Shown here: positions 10,101-25,100 of the stretch, piece by piece
Numbering within the stretch: the stretch's first letter is position 1
How the letters are laid out: each line of letters opens with the position of its first letter
Assembly (NCBI RefSeq): GCF_013294025.1
Contig: NZ_JABSNL010000013.1
Coordinates: 1 to 64,000, forward strand
Source of the DNA: Flavobacterium aeripolare
GTDB lineage: Bacteria > Bacteroidota > Bacteroidia > Flavobacteriales > Flavobacteriaceae
Reading direction: 5' to 3'
Length of the DNA: 64,000 nucleotides
Program-made: the position numbers and the translations under genes
Notes under the pieces: model-generated
Database searches by the model: none
The model's input: the letters and a program-made list of their open reading frames with translations, nothing else
Told to the model about the DNA's origin: nothing

Positions 10101-13100
10101 CCAAATTTAAAAATCGAAGGAAATGTTTCCGGTCAATTAATCAATTTGAATGGAGCTGATAATGTAATTTTTGATGGTCGTGTTAACCAGTTAGGAAGTA
10201 CAAGTTTAACCTTATCCAACACGAATACAGCTGGAAGTGTTATTCAATTTATTACTGATGCAACAGCAAATACAGTAAGATATTGCACTATTCAAGGTAC
10301 AACTGCATCTGCTGCAAGTGGATTGATCGTTTTTGGACTAGGAGATGTTGTAGGAAATGATAATAATACTATTGAGTTTTGTGATATTCGAGATGGAGCA
10401 ACAACTCCAACCAATGCCATATATTCATCTGGGTCTTCTGTAAGTGCGGATAATAGTTCAAACACTGTAAGTAACAGTACGATCTATAATTATTTTAGTG
10501 CTACTGCTTCTTCAAACGGAATTTACTTGGCAGCAAACAGTTCAGCTTGGACTATTTCGAACAATAAATTTTATCAAACGGCCACTCGAACTACTACAGC
10601 TGCAGGATTAACTCATCGTGCTATTAATATTCTTACTGCTTCGGGAGTGAATTATACTGTAAATAATAATGTTATTGGGTACAGTAGCGCAACTGCTACA
10701 GGTACGACCACGTATACAGGTCAAACAACCTTATTTAGAGGTATCGAGATGTCAGTGGGAACTACCACAGCATCTAACGTGCAAGGAAATACGATTAGTA
10801 ATATTAATTTTTCTACAGCAATAGGTACAGCTACCAATGCTGGTATTTTTTCAGGTATAGCTGTATTGGCAGGTAATGTGAATATTGGTACTGCGGCTGG
10901 AAATACCATCGGAGCCACGACCGGTATTGATGCTATTCAGGTTTCATCTACAGCCTCTGCAGGATTAATAAACGGAATTTATGTGTCGTCTGTAGGGACT
11001 GTTGGAATCAGTAACAATACTATTGGCGCTATCAGTACAAACGGAGGTACCGCAATTGGGTATACGTTTAACGGAATCTATACAGCAGGTATCGGTGGGA
11101 ATTTTGCTATTACAGATAATACAATTGGAAGTAAAACTACATCTAATTCTATAACTGTTGGTGATGCATCAACATTGGCGGTAGTTTGTACTTTTAGAGG
11201 AATATTTAATAGTGGGTCAGGTTTAATTTCGATAACTAACAATACGATTCAAAATACTACTGTTTATGGAACGAGTACTTCAGGGTACTATGGAATTATT
11301 AATACTGCGGGATCAAGTACGGTAGATATTAATACGAACTCTATTATTTCGGGAACCAACACGGGTACAAATTCAAGTACTACTATTACATATTATCCCA
11401 TTTATAATTCGGCTGTAGTTTCTACTTTAAATATTAACAACAATATCATTAGGAATCAGTTAAGAACTGCTACTGGAGGTTATTTTACAGCAATAGGGAA
11501 TGTTGCAGCTGTTCTGACGAACATTAATATAAATGGGAATCAACTAGGGAATACTAGTGGTGGTTTAATGACCTATTCTGCTGCTAATACAGTTGCATTA
11601 TTCGGGATTAATAACTCGGGTGGTGCAGCTAGTTGTGAGCTTTCGATTCAAAATAATGATATAAGAGGTATTGATTACACCGGTGGGTCAGGATCAAATA
11701 CGCATACGTATATTAGCAACGGTGCAACAACACTAAAACAAAACATTAGCAATAACACTTTTACTAATTTGAATGTAAATACCACTGGAACAATTACATT
11801 CCTTTCCAATAGTGTAGTCATGCCAGCAAATGGAGTTCAGAATATTGATAACAATAGTATTGTAACGGGTTTTGTTAGAAATGCAGCTGCTACTTCTGGA
11901 GCATTAACGTTGTTTACAAGTGGTGCTACAACCAACAATACAGGAGTAGTTGTTACTAATAATAATAATAATTTTTCTAATATTACTGTAAGTGGTGCAT
12001 CTACTATACTGGGCTGGGTAAATAACGATGCAGGTACGGGAAATGTAGACAAAACTATTTATAACAATAAATTTGAAAATTGGACAGCTGGTTCTGGAGG
12101 AGTTACAGCCCTAAACGTAAATATTGTTAGTGAAACGAATAAAGTATATGCTAATTCAATCCAAAACATAAGCAGCAGTCAGATAATATATGGAATTACT
12201 TCTGCAGGAAACGACAAAATTTATTTAAATACGATTAACAACCTGAACTCAACGAGTGGCGGCGCAACGTCAATAGTTTCGGGTATAAATGTTACAGCTG
12301 GAACTGCAAAAAGTATTTATCAAAATACCATATCAAATCTTATTGGAAACACACTCACAACTGGTTCTGTTCGTGGTATTTTAGTCTCTGGGGGAACAAC
12401 AGTAAACCTTTATGAAAATAAAATATTTAGTTTGTCTGCGAATGCCAATACTACTGGTACAATTTCAGGAATTTGGGTAACTGGTGGATCGGCCGTCAAT
12501 GTAGATCGAAATAAAATCTATGACATTTCATCATCAAGTGTTGCAGTTACAACTGGAATAGTATACGGTATTCAGGTTTCGGGTACTACTGCTTCATTAA
12601 TAACGAATGTTACTAACAATATTATTGGTGATTTAAAAGTAAGTGCAGCTAGTGGAACCGACTTAATTCGTGGTTTGGGTTTTATCACTACTGGCGCATC
12701 TTCGATGACTAATGCTTACTACAATACAGTTTATTTAAACGCGGCGGCTTCCAGTGGTACCAACTTTGGATCCACGGGTATTTATCATACAGCAAATGCA
12801 ACGGCTACAACAGCTGCTTTAAATCTTCGAAATAATATTATCATCAATGTTTCTACACCCAAAGGAACTGGAACAACGGTTGCCTTTAGACGCAGTGTAG
12901 GAACTTCTAGTGCATTAAGTAATTATGCAACCACCTCCAAAAACAATTTGTTTTATGCAGGAAGTCCGGGAACAACTAACTTAATTTATAGTGACGGTAC
13001 GAGTATAGCACAAACTTTTTCGCAATATAAAAGCGGAATTTTTACGGCAGGAACTATTGCGCCAAGGGATCAAGTATCGGTTAGTGAAAATTTGAATTTT

Positions 13101-16100
13101 ATTAGCACAGCAGGTTCTAACGCCAATTTCTTGAAAGTAAATACAACTATCCCGACACAAATAGAAAGTGGAGCGGTAAATATCGCTGATTATGAAGTTG
13201 ATTATTTAGGAGTTGTTCGTCAAGGAAATCCTGGATATGCAGGAGCGAGTACCTCAGCGCCAGATATGGGTGCTTATGAAAATAATTATGTAGCTATTGA
13301 TGCTTCTCCTCCTTCGATTACCTATACTGCTTTAGCCAATAATAGCTGTTTGAGTAATAAAACAATCTCGGCGACCATCACTGATGCTACAGGAGTCAAT
13401 GTTACTGCTGGTACACGACCTAGAATTTATTTTAAGAAGTCGACAAATAGCAACGTTTTACCTACTACAAATACGAGTACTACGGATGGCTGGAAATACA
13501 TCGAAACAACGAGTACTTCAAGTCCGTTTAGTTTTTCGATTAATTATAATTTAATTTTCGGTGGCGTTACCACTGGAGATGTAATTCAGTATTTTGTTAC
13601 TGCTCAAGATGTTGTTACGCCTTCCCCTTATGTGGGTATCAATACGGGTGTGTACGCTAATGCTCCTGCAAGTGTTGCTTTGACTTCGGCGGCTTTCCCT
13701 ATTGGCGGTACCATTAATAGTTTTACAATTTTGGCTGGACTTAATGGAACAGTAACGGTAGGTAGCGGCGGAGCTTATCCAACGCTAACAGGTACGGGAG
13801 GTTTGTTTGCTGAGCTAAATACTAAGGGACTTGCGGGAAATTTGACCGCAAATATTATAAGTGATATTACAGAGCCAGGAACGATTTCATTAAATCAACT
13901 GAATTATGGCTGTACCGATTTTAATACACTGACCATCTCACCAAGTGGAGGCGCTGCTAGAACAATCTCTGGAACGGTTGCTGGTGGAGCTTTACTAAAC
14001 TTTAATGGTGCCGATTATGTTGTTATTGATGGTTTGAAAACAGCTGGAAACTCATTGACTATTTCAAATGCAAGTACGGCTAATACTGCAGGTACAAGTA
14101 CGATTCGTTTTATAAATGATGCGACCAATAATATAGTTCGAAATTGTACCATCGAAGGAGCGTCGACTTTGACGTCTTCTGGAACGGTATTTTTCTCCAC
14201 AGCTGCGACGTTGGGTAATGTTAGTAATGCGATTACAGGGAATGTTATTAAAGCAGTTGGAACCAATTTGCCTACTAATGCTATTTATTCTTCGGGTAGT
14301 TCGGTATTGATTGATAACAGTGACATTACCATTAGCAATAATACTATTCAGGATTATTTCAACGCAGCATCCGCTTCAAACGGAATTTATCTAGCAGCAT
14401 TTAGCTCAGCTTGGACTATTTCGGGAAACAAACTTTTTCAAACGGCTACTCGAACTGCAACAACTGGAAGTATTCATAGAGGAATTAATATCATAACTGC
14501 TTTGGGAGTAGATTATTCGATACTAAATAATACTATAGGATATGCTACTGCGACAGCTACAGGAACCACCACCTACACCGGTGCAGTAGGTAATCGTTTT
14601 TTTGGTATCGAAATGAATGTTGGAACGCTATCCACTTCTAGTGTTCAAGGAAACAAAATTGCTGGAATTAATTTATCGAACACTGTTACTACAGCCATTA
14701 CTGCAGCTCCCGGAATTTTTACGGGAATATCAGTATTAGGAGGAAAACTAGATATAGGTACTACAACCGGAAATACAATTGGTGCGACTACAGGAAATGG
14801 TTCCATCGCAGTAACGTCTAGTATTACGGGAAACTATCTGTCAGGTATTTATTGTACCTCAACGAGTACGGTGAATATTAAAAATAATACTATTGGTTCT
14901 ATTAGTACAACTGGAGCTATAGGTATCGGGTATACTTTTCACGGTATCAATACTGTTGGAGGTGGACAATTTACGGTAGCGGATAATACTATTGGAAGTG
15001 CAAGTACTCCAAATTCAATCGCGATAGGAACTTTAGGAACAACCACAACAGGAGTTTGTGTATTGAATGGGATTTATAATTTGGCTACAGGAGGTATCAC
15101 TATTAGCGGTAATACGATTCAAAATGTTAGTTCGTATGGTACAGCAGCCTCTGTTTTATACGGTATTTTAAATAGTGGAGCTTCTGGAGCGGTATCAATC
15201 ACCAATAATTCTATTATTGCAGCAACCAATACAGGTATTTCAGTATTGGGAGGTATCTCAAATACTGCTGTCGCTACAACGGTGGCAATCACAGGAAACA
15301 AAATTAGAAATTTCACAAAATCGGTAGCTACTGGTGCTATTACAGCTATTGCGAATAGTGGAGCAGTGTTATCACAAATCACTATTGAAAATAATCAATT
15401 AGGAAATACTTCGGGTGGTTTGGTAACTTACGCTGCTACTAATTCAGCTCTTTTAACAGGGATAAGTAATAGTGGTGGATCTGCAAACTGTGCGCTGTCA
15501 ATTCAAAACAATGACCTTACAGGTATAACCTATGCAGTTGCGGGTACAAACGCCAATACTTATATAGCCAACTCAGCAACTACGTTGTCTCAAACAATTA
15601 GCGGAAATACCTTTACAGCATTAAATGTAAACACTACTGGAGCCATTACGTTTATTGCAAACAATGTAATAATGCCTGCAAACGGAATCCAAAATGTAAA
15701 TAATAACAGTATTGTTACCTCATTTACACGTGCTGCCGCTAGTGGAGCAATGACTTTGTTTACTAGCACAGCAGCAACTAATAATAGTAATGTGCTTGTA
15801 AATAATAACAATAATAATTTTTCGAATATTACTGTTAATGGATCGGCTACGATTTTGGGTTGGATAAACACCGATGCGGGTACAGCTTCGGTAACTAAGA
15901 CACTATCTGGAAATACTTTTGAAAACTGGAACGGAGGAACAGGTGCGATTACTGGAATGAACGTTAATATTACCAGTACCGCCAACGCGACCACAAACAA
16001 TACTATTCGAAATATTAATAGTTTAGGATCTATCAACGGAATTATAACTGGAGCCGGAAATGATAAAATTTATTCTAACACGATCAATTCCCTTATTTCT

Positions 16101-19100
16101 AATTTAACTACATCTGCTATTGTAAATGGTATCGCCATAACTAGTGGAACGGTGAAAAGTATTTACCAGAATACTATTTATGGTCTTCAATCTAATAGTA
16201 TCATCTCGGGAACTGTTAGTGGAATTGGAGTTACAGGCGGTTCTAATACTGCGATTTACCAAAATAAAATTTATGATATATCGTCATCATCGTCTAGTAT
16301 TTCAACGGGAACTGTAAATGGAATATTGGTTTCGGGAGGTACAAAGGATCAAGTTGCAACCATTTATAACAACCGAATTGGAGCGATAAATGCAACGGCA
16401 GCAAATGCGGTTGATAATGTACGAGGAATTAGTATGACCAATACGGGTGTACGATCGATAAGCAATATATATTTTAATAGTATTTATCTAAATGCTAGCT
16501 CGACGGGAACAAATTTTGGGTCTTCAGGGATTTTTCACGCAGCTAATACAACTTCAAGCACCGCTGCCTTAAACTTAAGAAACAATATTATTGTAAATCT
16601 TTCTACAGCCAATGGTACTGGGTTTAATGTTGCTTTTAGACAGAGTTCAGGAACCTCCTCAATGCTGAATAATTATAGTTCATTGTCAAATAATAATTTA
16701 TTTTATGCAGGAGTTCCTAGCGCTGCTAATTTGATTTATGCTAATGGAACCAATTCGGCTCAAGATATAACAGCCTACAAAGCGGGAATTTTTACAGCTG
16801 GAACAATAGCGCCTCGCGACCAACTTTCGGTTTCTGAAAATCCACAGTTTATAAGCACGACAGGATCTAGCGTTGACTTTTTGAAAATTCTGAATAACGA
16901 TATTACTTTTATCGAAAGTGGAGCGGTAAATATTGCTGGAATCACAACCGATTTTGAAGGGCAAATTAGAGCAGGTAATACGGGTTATGCGGTTCAAACT
17001 AATGGTGCGGGTTCTGCACCAGACATAGGTGCCGATGAATTTGACGGAAAATTACCTAATGTTATTGTCTCAAATTCCAATCCTTTAAGTAACGGAAGTT
17101 ACAGTAAAGTTTCTGGAGCATTTACAGCAATAAATAGCTTTGATCAAACGGGTAAAGATATAACTGTAACGCTTATTGGTAGTACTACCGAAGACGTTAC
17201 CGCTACCTTGAATCAAGGAACATGGACTTCGTTAAAAATGTTTCCAACAAAAGCAGGAGTATATATTTCTGGAGATCTTGCTGGAGCGCCACTTTTACAT
17301 CTTAACGGAGCGGACAATGTAACTATCGATGGGCGTGTAAACCAAACTGGTACAACAAAAAGTATGAGTATTACAAACAATAGCACTTCAAGTACAGTAG
17401 GTACAGCGACGGTTCGATTGAGTAATTCAGCAGAATTGAATGCCTTAAAATACTTGAATATTAGCGGATCTTCCAGCAGTGCTACAAACGGAATAGTTGA
17501 ATTTGGTACTTCAACCACAGGAAACGGTAATGATTCTACTATTCTAGAATACAATGCAATAACAAATGCCACAGGAAATAGAGCTATAAACGCAATTTAT
17601 TCTCAGGGAACTGTAGGCAGAGAGAACAGTACAAACACGATCCGTAACAATACTATTTTTGATTTTGTGAATAATAATAGTTCTTCAAACGGAATCAATT
17701 TAAGTTCCAATTCATCAGATTGGACGATTTCGAATAATAGTTTTTACGAAACAAATAATATGGTACCAACAACGGGTACTAAAGTATATACTGCAATCTT
17801 AATTGATGATGTGAACGGAAATAATTTCGTGATTTCAGGAAATTATATTGGTGGTAAAGCAGCCTTAAATGGTGGTGGCGCTTGGACTGTAAATGCAAAC
17901 ACGGCTCATAGTTTTAGAGCTATGTATTTGAATGTTGGTGCAATTACTGCAAGTTCGATTCAGTCCAATTTGATTCAAAATTTTAACTATACGAGTTCAA
18001 GTACAACACCATGGCGCGGGATAGAAGTTAATGCAGGGACTGTCAATATTGGTACGACAACAGGAAATATAATTGGTGCGGCGACAGGAACGGGATCTAT
18101 TAATTTGACGACAAATACTACTGCAGATTCGTACGGAATATATATTGGTAGCGCCAATACGGTTTCTATTTCGAAAAATAATATAGGTTCTATTGCACTG
18201 TACGGGAACAGTACTACTGCAGCACATAGTTTTGCGGGAATTTATAAAAAAGTAGGAGTCGCAGGGACAATTAATATTACTCAAAATCTTATAGGTAGTA
18301 ATGGAACATCAAATAGTATTGCCTCATTTTCTACAGCTAGTACGGCGACACTAGGACAAAACTTGATTGGGATATACTTGCAGTCTACAGGAACGCATAA
18401 TTTGACAAGTAATACAATTGTGAATTTAAGTAACGCCTATACCGGTACGCAAGCATCTAGAACAGCGGCTGTCTATACCACTGCTGGAACGGCAACTTTA
18501 GTGAAAAATAGTATTCATGATCTTTATAGTACAGCATTAGGAACAACCACAGCAACGGTAAGTGGTGTTGAAATGACTGGAACTGCGGCTGTAAATACAG
18601 TTACAGAAACCGTGATCTACAATTTATCAAATACAAATGCGAGTTTAGCAGGTTACATTTCAGGTATTGTATTTACTGGTAGTACAGGCGCCAATTTGGT
18701 GAATCGAAATTTTATTCGAAATCTATCCGTTAATTCTAGTTCAACTTCTGCGAGTATTTATGGTATTCGAATGGGACAAGGAACAGTTACATTCGCAAAC
18801 AATATTGTTACTCTAGGAGGCAATACAGCGACTACCATTTATGGAATCTTTAGCAGCGGAACAAGCGGTAATAATTTAAGTTTGTATTTTAATACGGTCT
18901 ACATCAATGGTTCTTTAGGTAGTGGGATTACAAAGAAGTCGTATGCTTTTTACGAAGCAGCTTCGGGAGCAGTTAGAGATATTCGAAATAATATTTTCTC
19001 TAATTTTAGATCGACTACGTCAGGAACAAACGCGCATTATGCTGCATTTTTAAACTATAACAGTTCAAATAATTTGACCTTAGATTACAATATCTATTGG

Positions 19101-22100
19101 GCGTCAGGTACCGGTGGAGTGATAGGATATTATAGCGGAAGCAATGTGGTTTCCTTGCCAATTGTAAGCGGTCAGGATGCAAACAGTATCAATAGCAACC
19201 CAGGTTTTTCAAATGCAGGAGGATTAACCGCTGCTGATTATAAAGTAAATACTTCTACTACTGGTATTGCAGGTACGAGCATCATTCTCGATTATGCTCA
19301 AACAGCTCGTGGTATTCCACCAAATATTGGAGCTTGGGAGTTCAATACCAATAGTTGGGTAGGAAATATAAGCACAGATTTTAATACGGCTGGCAACTGG
19401 TCTGCTGGTTCAGTTCCGCTAGAAGAAGCTTCCATTGTTTTTGCAGCTTCTCCGGTTAGAGACTGTATCTTAGATCAAAATCGCATCGTTGGAAGTGTAG
19501 TAAACGGGCAATCGGCTTACACATTTAAAGTGAATGGTAAAGTATTGACCCTTCGTGGTGATTTGTATCTTACTAATGGCGGACAAATAGATGCTACGGC
19601 AGCAGGATCGACAGTGATTTTTGAGAGTGATGAAACGCAAACCATTTCGAGTGGAGCATTTGTTTCGAATACGATTCCTAATCTTACCATTAATAATGAA
19701 GTGGGGGTGACTTCAAATAGTGATCTTACCATTACAGGTTTTCTGAATTTACTGAGTGCCAATCCATCAGAAACAAAAGGGACGCTTGATACAGGGGCAA
19801 AAATTGTCACTATGGGTGCTGATGCTGTGACTATAGGTGATGGTGATTTGACAGGTATTGTGCAAAGAAATAGCCTTGTGGCAAATAAAGACTATAGTTT
19901 TAACGGTAAAAATATGGTTGTTTTCTTTGAAAACACAGGAACATTACCCACGTCTGTAAGTCTTAAATTATCCATTGGTGCCAATCCATCATGGAAAACA
20001 AGTGGCGTAAAAAGAATCTTTTCACTTATTCAAACAGGAGCTGTTGGTACAAATCCAACTGCCGCAACCATCAAAGCAAGCTATTTGGATTCGGAGATTA
20101 ATAACAATGACGAAAGTAAATTAGTGTATTTCTCTTATAGAAATCCGCCAGGGACTTTATTTGAGCATGGTAGAGCGAGCATAAGCACTACGGAAAACTG
20201 GGTTAAGCTGTCTAATATCAATATGGCATTCTTTCCATCTACTTTTGGTAGTCTAGAGTTAGGATTTAGTGCTAATGAGATTGAAACTCTTACTTGGAAT
20301 GGATCGGTTAGTACTTCTTGGACCACGGTGAATAATTGGACACCAAATGGTGCTCCATCCGATTTTGTGAACATTATTATTCCCGATGCAGCTACAACAA
20401 TAAATGATCCTATTGTACCTATAGCAACGACAATTAGAGCAATAAAATTACAGAACAATAGTATTTTGAATGCTGTTGCAAATGCGCAAATGACGTTAAT
20501 AGACGGCGCAAATGTTTGGGTAAATGAAGGTGGGGTCTTCAATCCAAATACAAGTACTGTTTTGTTTAAAAGTGATACTGCAGATATCTCTGGAGCTACA
20601 AGTTTTTATAATGTAACTATAGATACAGATGCTGATTTATTGATGAAAACTGGAAGTACAATGCGTATAGCAGGTACTATGAACAATAATGGAGTTTGGC
20701 GTCCAGCATGGGATGGAAATGTTACGACCGTAGAGTACAATGGAGCCAATCAAAATGTAGTGATTCCTTATGCTGCTACAAATCGTTATTCGAATTTAAT
20801 TTTAAGTGGAAGCGGTATTAAAACTTTACCGGCGATTAATTTATCTATTTTAGGGAATTTAACTTTGGCAGGGACTGCAAGTGTTACTACTCCTAATAGT
20901 ATGGTTATTGTAGGCGATTTATCGATAGGCGCAAATACTACTTTTGATGCCGGTGCAAATACGCATACGGTTGGTGGAAACTTCACACATAATGGTGTAC
21001 TAAATACTGCAGCCAGTACCTTTGTGTTGAATGGCTTAACCGCTGCACAGAATATTTCGGGTACAGCAAGCATAACAGAATTTAACAACTTGGTGGTTTT
21101 AAATAGTTTTGGGGTCACATCTGCCAAAAATATAACAGTAAATGCTGCTCTAGATTTACAAAGTGATAACCCAACAGCTACTTTAGGTAGTTTGGATATG
21201 GGAACTAGTACACTTTCATTAACTGCTAATGCTGTAAATACTGGGACGGGAGATGTAACCGGAATTGTAAAACGCGCACATACCTTTGTAACGGGCCAGA
21301 CCTATACTTTTGGGAATAGTAAAACTTTGATGATTTTTGGATCAACAGGTACAAAGGCATCACAAGTAAGTGTGAAAACTAAAATTGGTACTGCGCCAAC
21401 ATGGAAGACTACTGCTGTTAAAAGGGTTTATGACTTAGCACAAGTGGGAGCAAATAACAACTTCGCTACCGTACAGTTAAATTATCTAGATTCAGAACTT
21501 AATGGTGCTGATGAATCACAATTAGTATTTTTTGGTGCCATAGGATTACCAACACCTACTATAGTGGAGTATGGATACAATTCAAAAGACGAATCGAATA
21601 ATAGTATTGATTTAATAAATGTTAGTATAGGTGCAAGGCCATCTGTGTTTGGTCAAACAGAAATCGCTTTGGCGTCATCTGAAAATCCAAATATCACTTG
21701 GAATGGTTCGCAATCTACAGATTGGAATAATCCGTTTAACTGGACTCCGAATAGTTATCCTAATAAGTTTACTAGAATGACCATTCCTAATGCAACTACA
21801 ACAACCTATGACCCAATATTACCTGCATTGACTGAGTCTCATCAATTGATTATTCAAAATGCGGGTATCTTAAATGCTGGTCCAGCATCAGAACTGTATT
21901 TATACAATGAAAATGCTGAGGTAGTGTGGCAAAATGCTGGTGGTACATTTAATGCAGGTACGAGTACGGTAGTTTTTACTGATCTTGATTTAAAAATTAG
22001 TGGTACTACTAATTTTAATAATATAATAATTAATACTGGAGCTAGTTTAACTCCTCAGGTAAATAGCACTATCGGTATTGGAGGAATAGTATCAAATAAT

Positions 22101-25100
22101 GGTATACTAGATGCAACGGCATTTTTAAATACAATAAATTACAATGGCGCTACGCAAACTGTAATTTATCCAAACGGTGCAATTGCGGGCTATTATAATT
22201 TGAGCTTAAGTGGTACAGATGTTAAAACAATGCCTAACCAGCTTATGAATGTTTTAGGAGATTTAACTACTTCTGGTATGGCTAGCGTTACTGCAAATAA
22301 TGTCTTAGATATTGCTGGAAATATATCAATAGCTGCTGGATCTCTTTTCAATACAGGAACATTTGATCATGAAATAGCGGGTAATTTTATAAATAATGGG
22401 TCATTTACTACTATTAATGGAACCACTATTTTATTAAATGGAGCCGCAACACAAACTATATCAGGTACTGGTTTGACTAATTTTAAGAATTTGGCAATCA
22501 ACAATGGTGCAGGTGTAAATAGTAGCATTGATTTATCATTAGATGGCAATCTAAATTTAATTACATCAAACCCTACGGCGGTTAGAGGAGCTTTAAACAT
22601 GGCGGGAACAGCGACCTTAAATATGGGTGCTCTTGCAGCAACTTCTGGTATGGGTGATGTTTCCGGAATTGTACGTAGAGAGCATGTTTTTAATAACGGA
22701 CAAGACTATGATTTTGGAAATCCATACACAACTATTAATTTTTTAAATGTTGCAGGAAATATAAAACCAACTTGGGTTAGCACTAAAATTGTGTTAGGTA
22801 CAGCGCCTTCTTGGAGATCGAGTGCCATTAATAGATCATATAGTTTTGCGCAATCGGGCGGAAACGATAGAATGATTGTTAAACTTCACTATTTAGACAG
22901 CGAATTGCACGGCACAGAAACAGATGAAACAAAACTTGTATTTTGGGACGGTTACGATCCAAATTTAGGAGTGAATAATTTCGTCAAATCGTTTCCACGA
23001 AATCAAAATGCAAATGATGTAGCAAATAATTGGTTACAATTAACTGGTCCTGCTATTGACTTTTTGGCAACTTCAACTTCTTTAGATGTGAAGCAATGGG
23101 GTTTAAGTTATTCGAATGTGAGTGTGCATACTTGGACTGGTAATGGATCTGCATCTTATGATGGAGATTGGAGCTTACCTGGAAACTGGAGTGGTGGTGT
23201 GCCAAATCTAGATGACGCGGTTTTAATCCCTAATCCTTCAAGCTTACCATCGGATAATAACGGCGATTTAGCACCTTACCGCAATTTGTTACCATTACTA
23301 TCACCTGCTTTTGCAAAAACGTTAGAGATCGTTTCAGGGGCTACGCTTGTAGTAAGTGATTACGATATTACCGTTGCCGGAAATGCAAATGCTTGGGTGA
23401 ATAATGGCGGATTTACAGCAGGAACGGCTACCGTATATTTTTCTGGAGCGACAGCAACAATTTCAGGAGCGACTAATTTTAATAATTTAACGATAAACTC
23501 AGGCGGAATGCTCACGCCACAAACGGGAGCCATTACAAGAATTGCGGGAGCAATGACAAATAATGGATCTCTTAATGCAACAGCTTTTCCAAATACAGTA
23601 GAGTATAATGGAACAAATCAAACGATTCTTAATTTGGTTGCAGGTACTGGTGGGTATCACAATTTAATTTTTAGCAATAGTGGTACCAAAACCATGTTGC
23701 CAACATCAGGAGGTACGGCGCTTAAAATAAATGGATATTTCACAATTACGGGTACTGCAACTGGAACTGCAATGAATCCATTAGCTATAAAAGGCAACTT
23801 TGTAATTAATCCTACTGCAGCATTCATAACTGGAGCGTTTACGCATCAGGTGGCAGGTAATTTTACTAGTAACGGTACCTTTACAGCATCAACAGGCAGT
23901 ACATTAGAAATGAATGGAACTGCTTCACAAAGCATTGGAGGGGCAGCAACACCATTATTGCTAAATAATTTGAAGGTTTCTACTACAGGAGGTACCGTCT
24001 CTACGACAAGAGATTTAACAGCTAGTGGTGATTTTACCAACTCAGGGATTCTTGATATGGGCTCTTCAATATTGTCTGTTAGTAATTCTATTGCAAACAC
24101 AGGAACGGTACTCACAGCTGTTCCTGCAGTTAAGAGTCTATCTCCTATTCCTGTAGGCAAAGAATGGGGTGGGACGGTTATTTACAATGTTGATGCTGCT
24201 CAAAATGCTGTTGCTGGAAGTTTTACAAATCTTACAATTAACAATGGAGTTGGAGTGACAGTAACCAATGCAGCTCAAATAGGGGTTTCAGGAACATTAT
24301 TGATTAATAGTAGTAAGAAACTGATTGTAGATGCTTCTAATACCTTGACGGTGGCAGGTACAATCACCAATAATGGCGGAACAGCAGGATTGATTTTAGA
24401 ATCTAATAGTTCTGGTAATGCCTCTTTGATTCATAACTCAAATAATGTACCTGCAACTGTAAAAAGATATATCAGTGGTGCTAAAGAAGCATGGCATTTT
24501 ATCGCTTCGCCAGTGATTAATCAAACCATTTCTGGAACTAGTTGGACTCCTTCGGGAACTTATGGAAACGGAACAGGTTACGACTTGTATTTATGGAATG
24601 AGCCAACGCCTTGCTGGACTTATTTATTGAATAATACTGTTGTGCCAACGTGGCCTTCACTTCATCCATCAACTAGTTTTGTAACCGGTAGAGGGTATTT
24701 GTATTCGACTCAAGCGGTCAACCCTACAAAAGAATTTGCGGGATTACTTAACAATGGAAATGTAACTTACCCATTGACTAATAGCAGCCCTGATTTGACT
24801 GTCAAAGGATTTAATTTAATAGGAAATCCATATCCTTCAACTATCGATTGGAAAGCAGCTACAGGCTGGATACGTTCAAACTTAGTTACTGCCGCAGCTG
24901 GATATGATATGTATATTTGGAATCCAGCCGCCAATAATTACGGAGTTTTTAACTCTAATGGTACTACAGGAACCAACAGTGTTACGCAATATATTGCGCC
25001 AACACAAGGATTTTTTGTTCGCGCCAGCACAGCGGGAGCCATTACGATGGGGAATGCTGTACGAGTGAACACTGGTGCAAACAACTGGATGAGGGTTCAA

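Noticed and set aside
10000..19000. CRISPR or tandem-repeat DNA inside the adhesin gene
   Set aside because: The repetition is at the protein level (beta-helix rungs and domains) and stays in frame; there are no short identical DNA repeats with unique spacers.
7209..25100. Many minus-strand ORFs of 60-148 codons opposite the giant adhesin
   Set aside because: They are shadows of a low-complexity Thr/Asn/Gly/Ala-rich reading frame whose complement lacks stops; none shows a family motif or its own promoter.
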